Positions 5,694-6,080 of a stretch of 6,080 bases of DNA are shown here, one piece after another; position 1 is the stretch's first letter, and the number at the start of each line of letters is the position of its first letter. Below the pieces are notes generated by a model. The model saw only the letters and a list, made by a program, of their open reading frames with translations, made no database searches and was not told the origin of the DNA. The stretch is taken from the NCBI GenBank assembly GCA_003648125.1, contig QMOE01000165.1:1-6080 (forward strand). Reading direction: 5' to 3'. Source of the DNA: Chloroflexota bacterium (GTDB lineage: Bacteria; Chloroflexota; Anaerolineae; B4-G1). The translations under genes and the position numbers were made by a program.

Positions 5694-5754
5694 CTCTTTC
5701 GATGGCAACCAGATGCCATTTTCATCAAAATCCAAGTGCCGGGCACCTGAGCAG
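5651..5754. repeat. 104-bp element with perfect 22-bp inverted arms and nested hairpins
   Basis: The left arm (5651-5672, starting CTGCTCAGG, ending GGCACTTG) is the exact reverse complement of the right arm (5733-5754), with a 60-bp core. Each arm contains an 11-bp near-palindrome (GTGCCCGGCAC at 5660-5670 and its complement). The core has two hairpins of its own: TCGAAA/TTTCGA (5684-5689, 5697-5702) and ATGGCA/TGCCAT (5702-5707, 5714-5719). The whole could fold as a multi-branched structure. It overlaps the 3' end of the methyltransferase gene and supplies its stop. Five T's follow at 5760-5764, so it may also end transcription. No target-site duplication abuts the arms. It resembles a palindromic intergenic or MITE-like repeat; whether it is dispersed cannot be judged from one copy. 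Confidence 0.8.
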
Positions 5755-5767
5755 GGCCATTTTTCTT
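5733..5767 (+). terminator. Possible Rho-independent terminator from the right arm
   Basis: The right arm closes a 22-bp stem and is followed after five bases by a short T-rich stretch (5760-5767). The right arm alone can also form a short GC-rich hairpin through its inner palindrome. No gene follows for at least 313 bases, so termination here after the methyltransferase is sensible, but the loop is long and the T-run short. Confidence 0.35.
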
Positions 5768-5773
5768 ACCGCA

Positions 5774-5803
5774 GAGTCAGATGAAAATATCGTCTCATGA
5801 CTC
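5774..5803. repeat. Small inverted repeat (hairpin)
   Basis: GAGTCA (5774-5779) pairs with TGACTC (5798-5803). After a two-base bulge, TGA (5782-5784) pairs with TCA (5795-5797), leaving a 10-base AT-rich loop. There is no T-run behind it. Its right side contains CGTCTCAT, which recurs at 5960-5967. Confidence 0.5.
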
Positions 5804-5825
5804 TACTGAAAAAACTAGGAATTTC

Positions 5826-5935
5826 ACCACAGAGACTTTAAACTTGGCCTTGAAAAATTAACTTTTTGGCGCGCAAAGTGAAATTTTCTTGAACTAGACA
5901 TTAAATTTTCTCCGTGTCCTCTGTGTCTCTGTGGT
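5826..5935. repeat. Inverted repeat ACCACAGAGAC / GTCTCTGTGGT
   Basis: Perfect 11-bp arms lie at 5826-5836 and 5925-5935, 88 bp apart, around an AT-rich core. The right arm lies in a run of three related heptamers: CTCCGTG (5910-5916), CTCTGTG (5919-5925) and CTCTGTG (5927-5933). From general knowledge, sequence of this kind (CCACAGAGACACAGAG) is a frequent intergenic repeat in many environmental bacterial genomes. Its function is unknown. Confidence 0.6.
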
Positions 5936-5961
5936 TAGATGACCTTTTTTCAGGGGAGTCG

Positions 5962-6010
5962 TCTCATAGGAATAAAATGAGAAAATTTGGCGTTCTCTGC
6001 GTGCTCTGCG
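5962..6010. repeat. Short hairpin and CTCTGCG tandem pair
   Basis: TCTCAT (5962-5967) pairs with ATGAGA (5977-5982). It is followed by CTCTGCG at 5995-6001 and 6004-6010, a 9-base period, then GTG. This pair looks like a diverged copy of the CTCTGTG cluster at 5910-5933. Confidence 0.5.
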
Positions 6011-6080
6011 GTGAAAATCATACGGGTGCGTTTCATTTGATTTGGGAGAATCCAACACAGATACGACTGCGCAGCAGCGA

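Larger units (their letters stand above)
5694..6080. other. Gene-free, AT-rich repeat region
   Basis: No open frame of convincing length or family content was found on either strand. Base composition shifts sharply to AT after 5755. Contents are the right part of the inverted-repeat element, a hairpin at 5774-5803, an 11-bp inverted repeat at 5826/5925, clusters of CTCTGTG-like motifs, three copies of the 9-mer AAATTTTCT (5881-5889, 5903-5911, and reversed at 5980-5988) and the direct repeat CGTCTCAT (5791-5798, 5960-5967). The last 60 bases hold nothing I recognise. Confidence 0.7.

Noticed and set aside
5797..5841. 14-codon frame starting at ATG 5797
   Set aside because: It is too short, has no ribosome site and lies across repeat sequence.
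5826..6010. CRISPR array
   Set aside because: The repeated units are only 7-11 bases with irregular spacing and mixed orientation, and no cas gene is present.
5977..6080. Open frame from ATG 5977 to the window end (about 34 codons) with AGGA five bases upstream
   Set aside because: Its first codons are the CTCTGCG repeat itself and no family motif appears in the visible part. A gene continuing beyond the window cannot be fully excluded.

Overview
The window looks like a piece of a GC-rich bacterial chromosome, most likely an environmental member of the Chloroflexota (Anaerolineae-like). This rests on overall style only: GC-rich codon use, short intergenic gaps, a mix of sugar and envelope genes, and AT-rich spacers with dispersed repeats. 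No rRNA or other marker gene is present, so the assignment is weak. Every gene I can support lies on the + strand.

Left block (2-2009): the 3' end of phoU, then a GH4 NAD-dependent glycosidase (alpha-galactosidase type) and an RpiB/LacAB-family sugar-phosphate isomerase. PhoU and GH4 share one base (TAATG), and GH4 and the isomerase are 2 bases apart with a strong Shine-Dalgarno, so the three are probably co-transcribed. GH4 would release a monosaccharide and the isomerase would act on a phosphorylated sugar downstream. The isomerase lacks the two histidines typical of true RpiB, so its substrate may not be ribose 5-phosphate.

Middle block (2010-2804): an AT-richer island holding a type II toxin-antitoxin module of the RelE/HigB-like plus NadS/HigA-like type. 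A perfect sigma-70-type promoter (TTGACA, 17 bp, TATAAT) drives it. The toxin reading frame is broken by an in-frame TAA at codon 12, while the XRE antitoxin is intact, so this looks like a decaying module with a surviving regulator.

Right block (2805-5693): a GT4 glycosyltransferase, a multi-spanning membrane protein of unknown function, and a membrane-anchored class I SAM methyltransferase with a C-terminal zinc ribbon. The last two are 3 bases apart and form a transcription unit whose likely -10 element lies over the stop codon of the glycosyltransferase. The set suggests work on a cell-envelope glycan or lipid, but this is inference.

Right end (5694-6080): no convincing gene. A 104-bp element with perfect 22-bp inverted arms and two nested hairpins starts inside the methyltransferase gene and supplies its last 13 codons and stop. 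Beyond it lies AT-rich DNA with several inverted repeats and clusters of CTCTGTG/CTCTGCG motifs resembling dispersed intergenic repeats.
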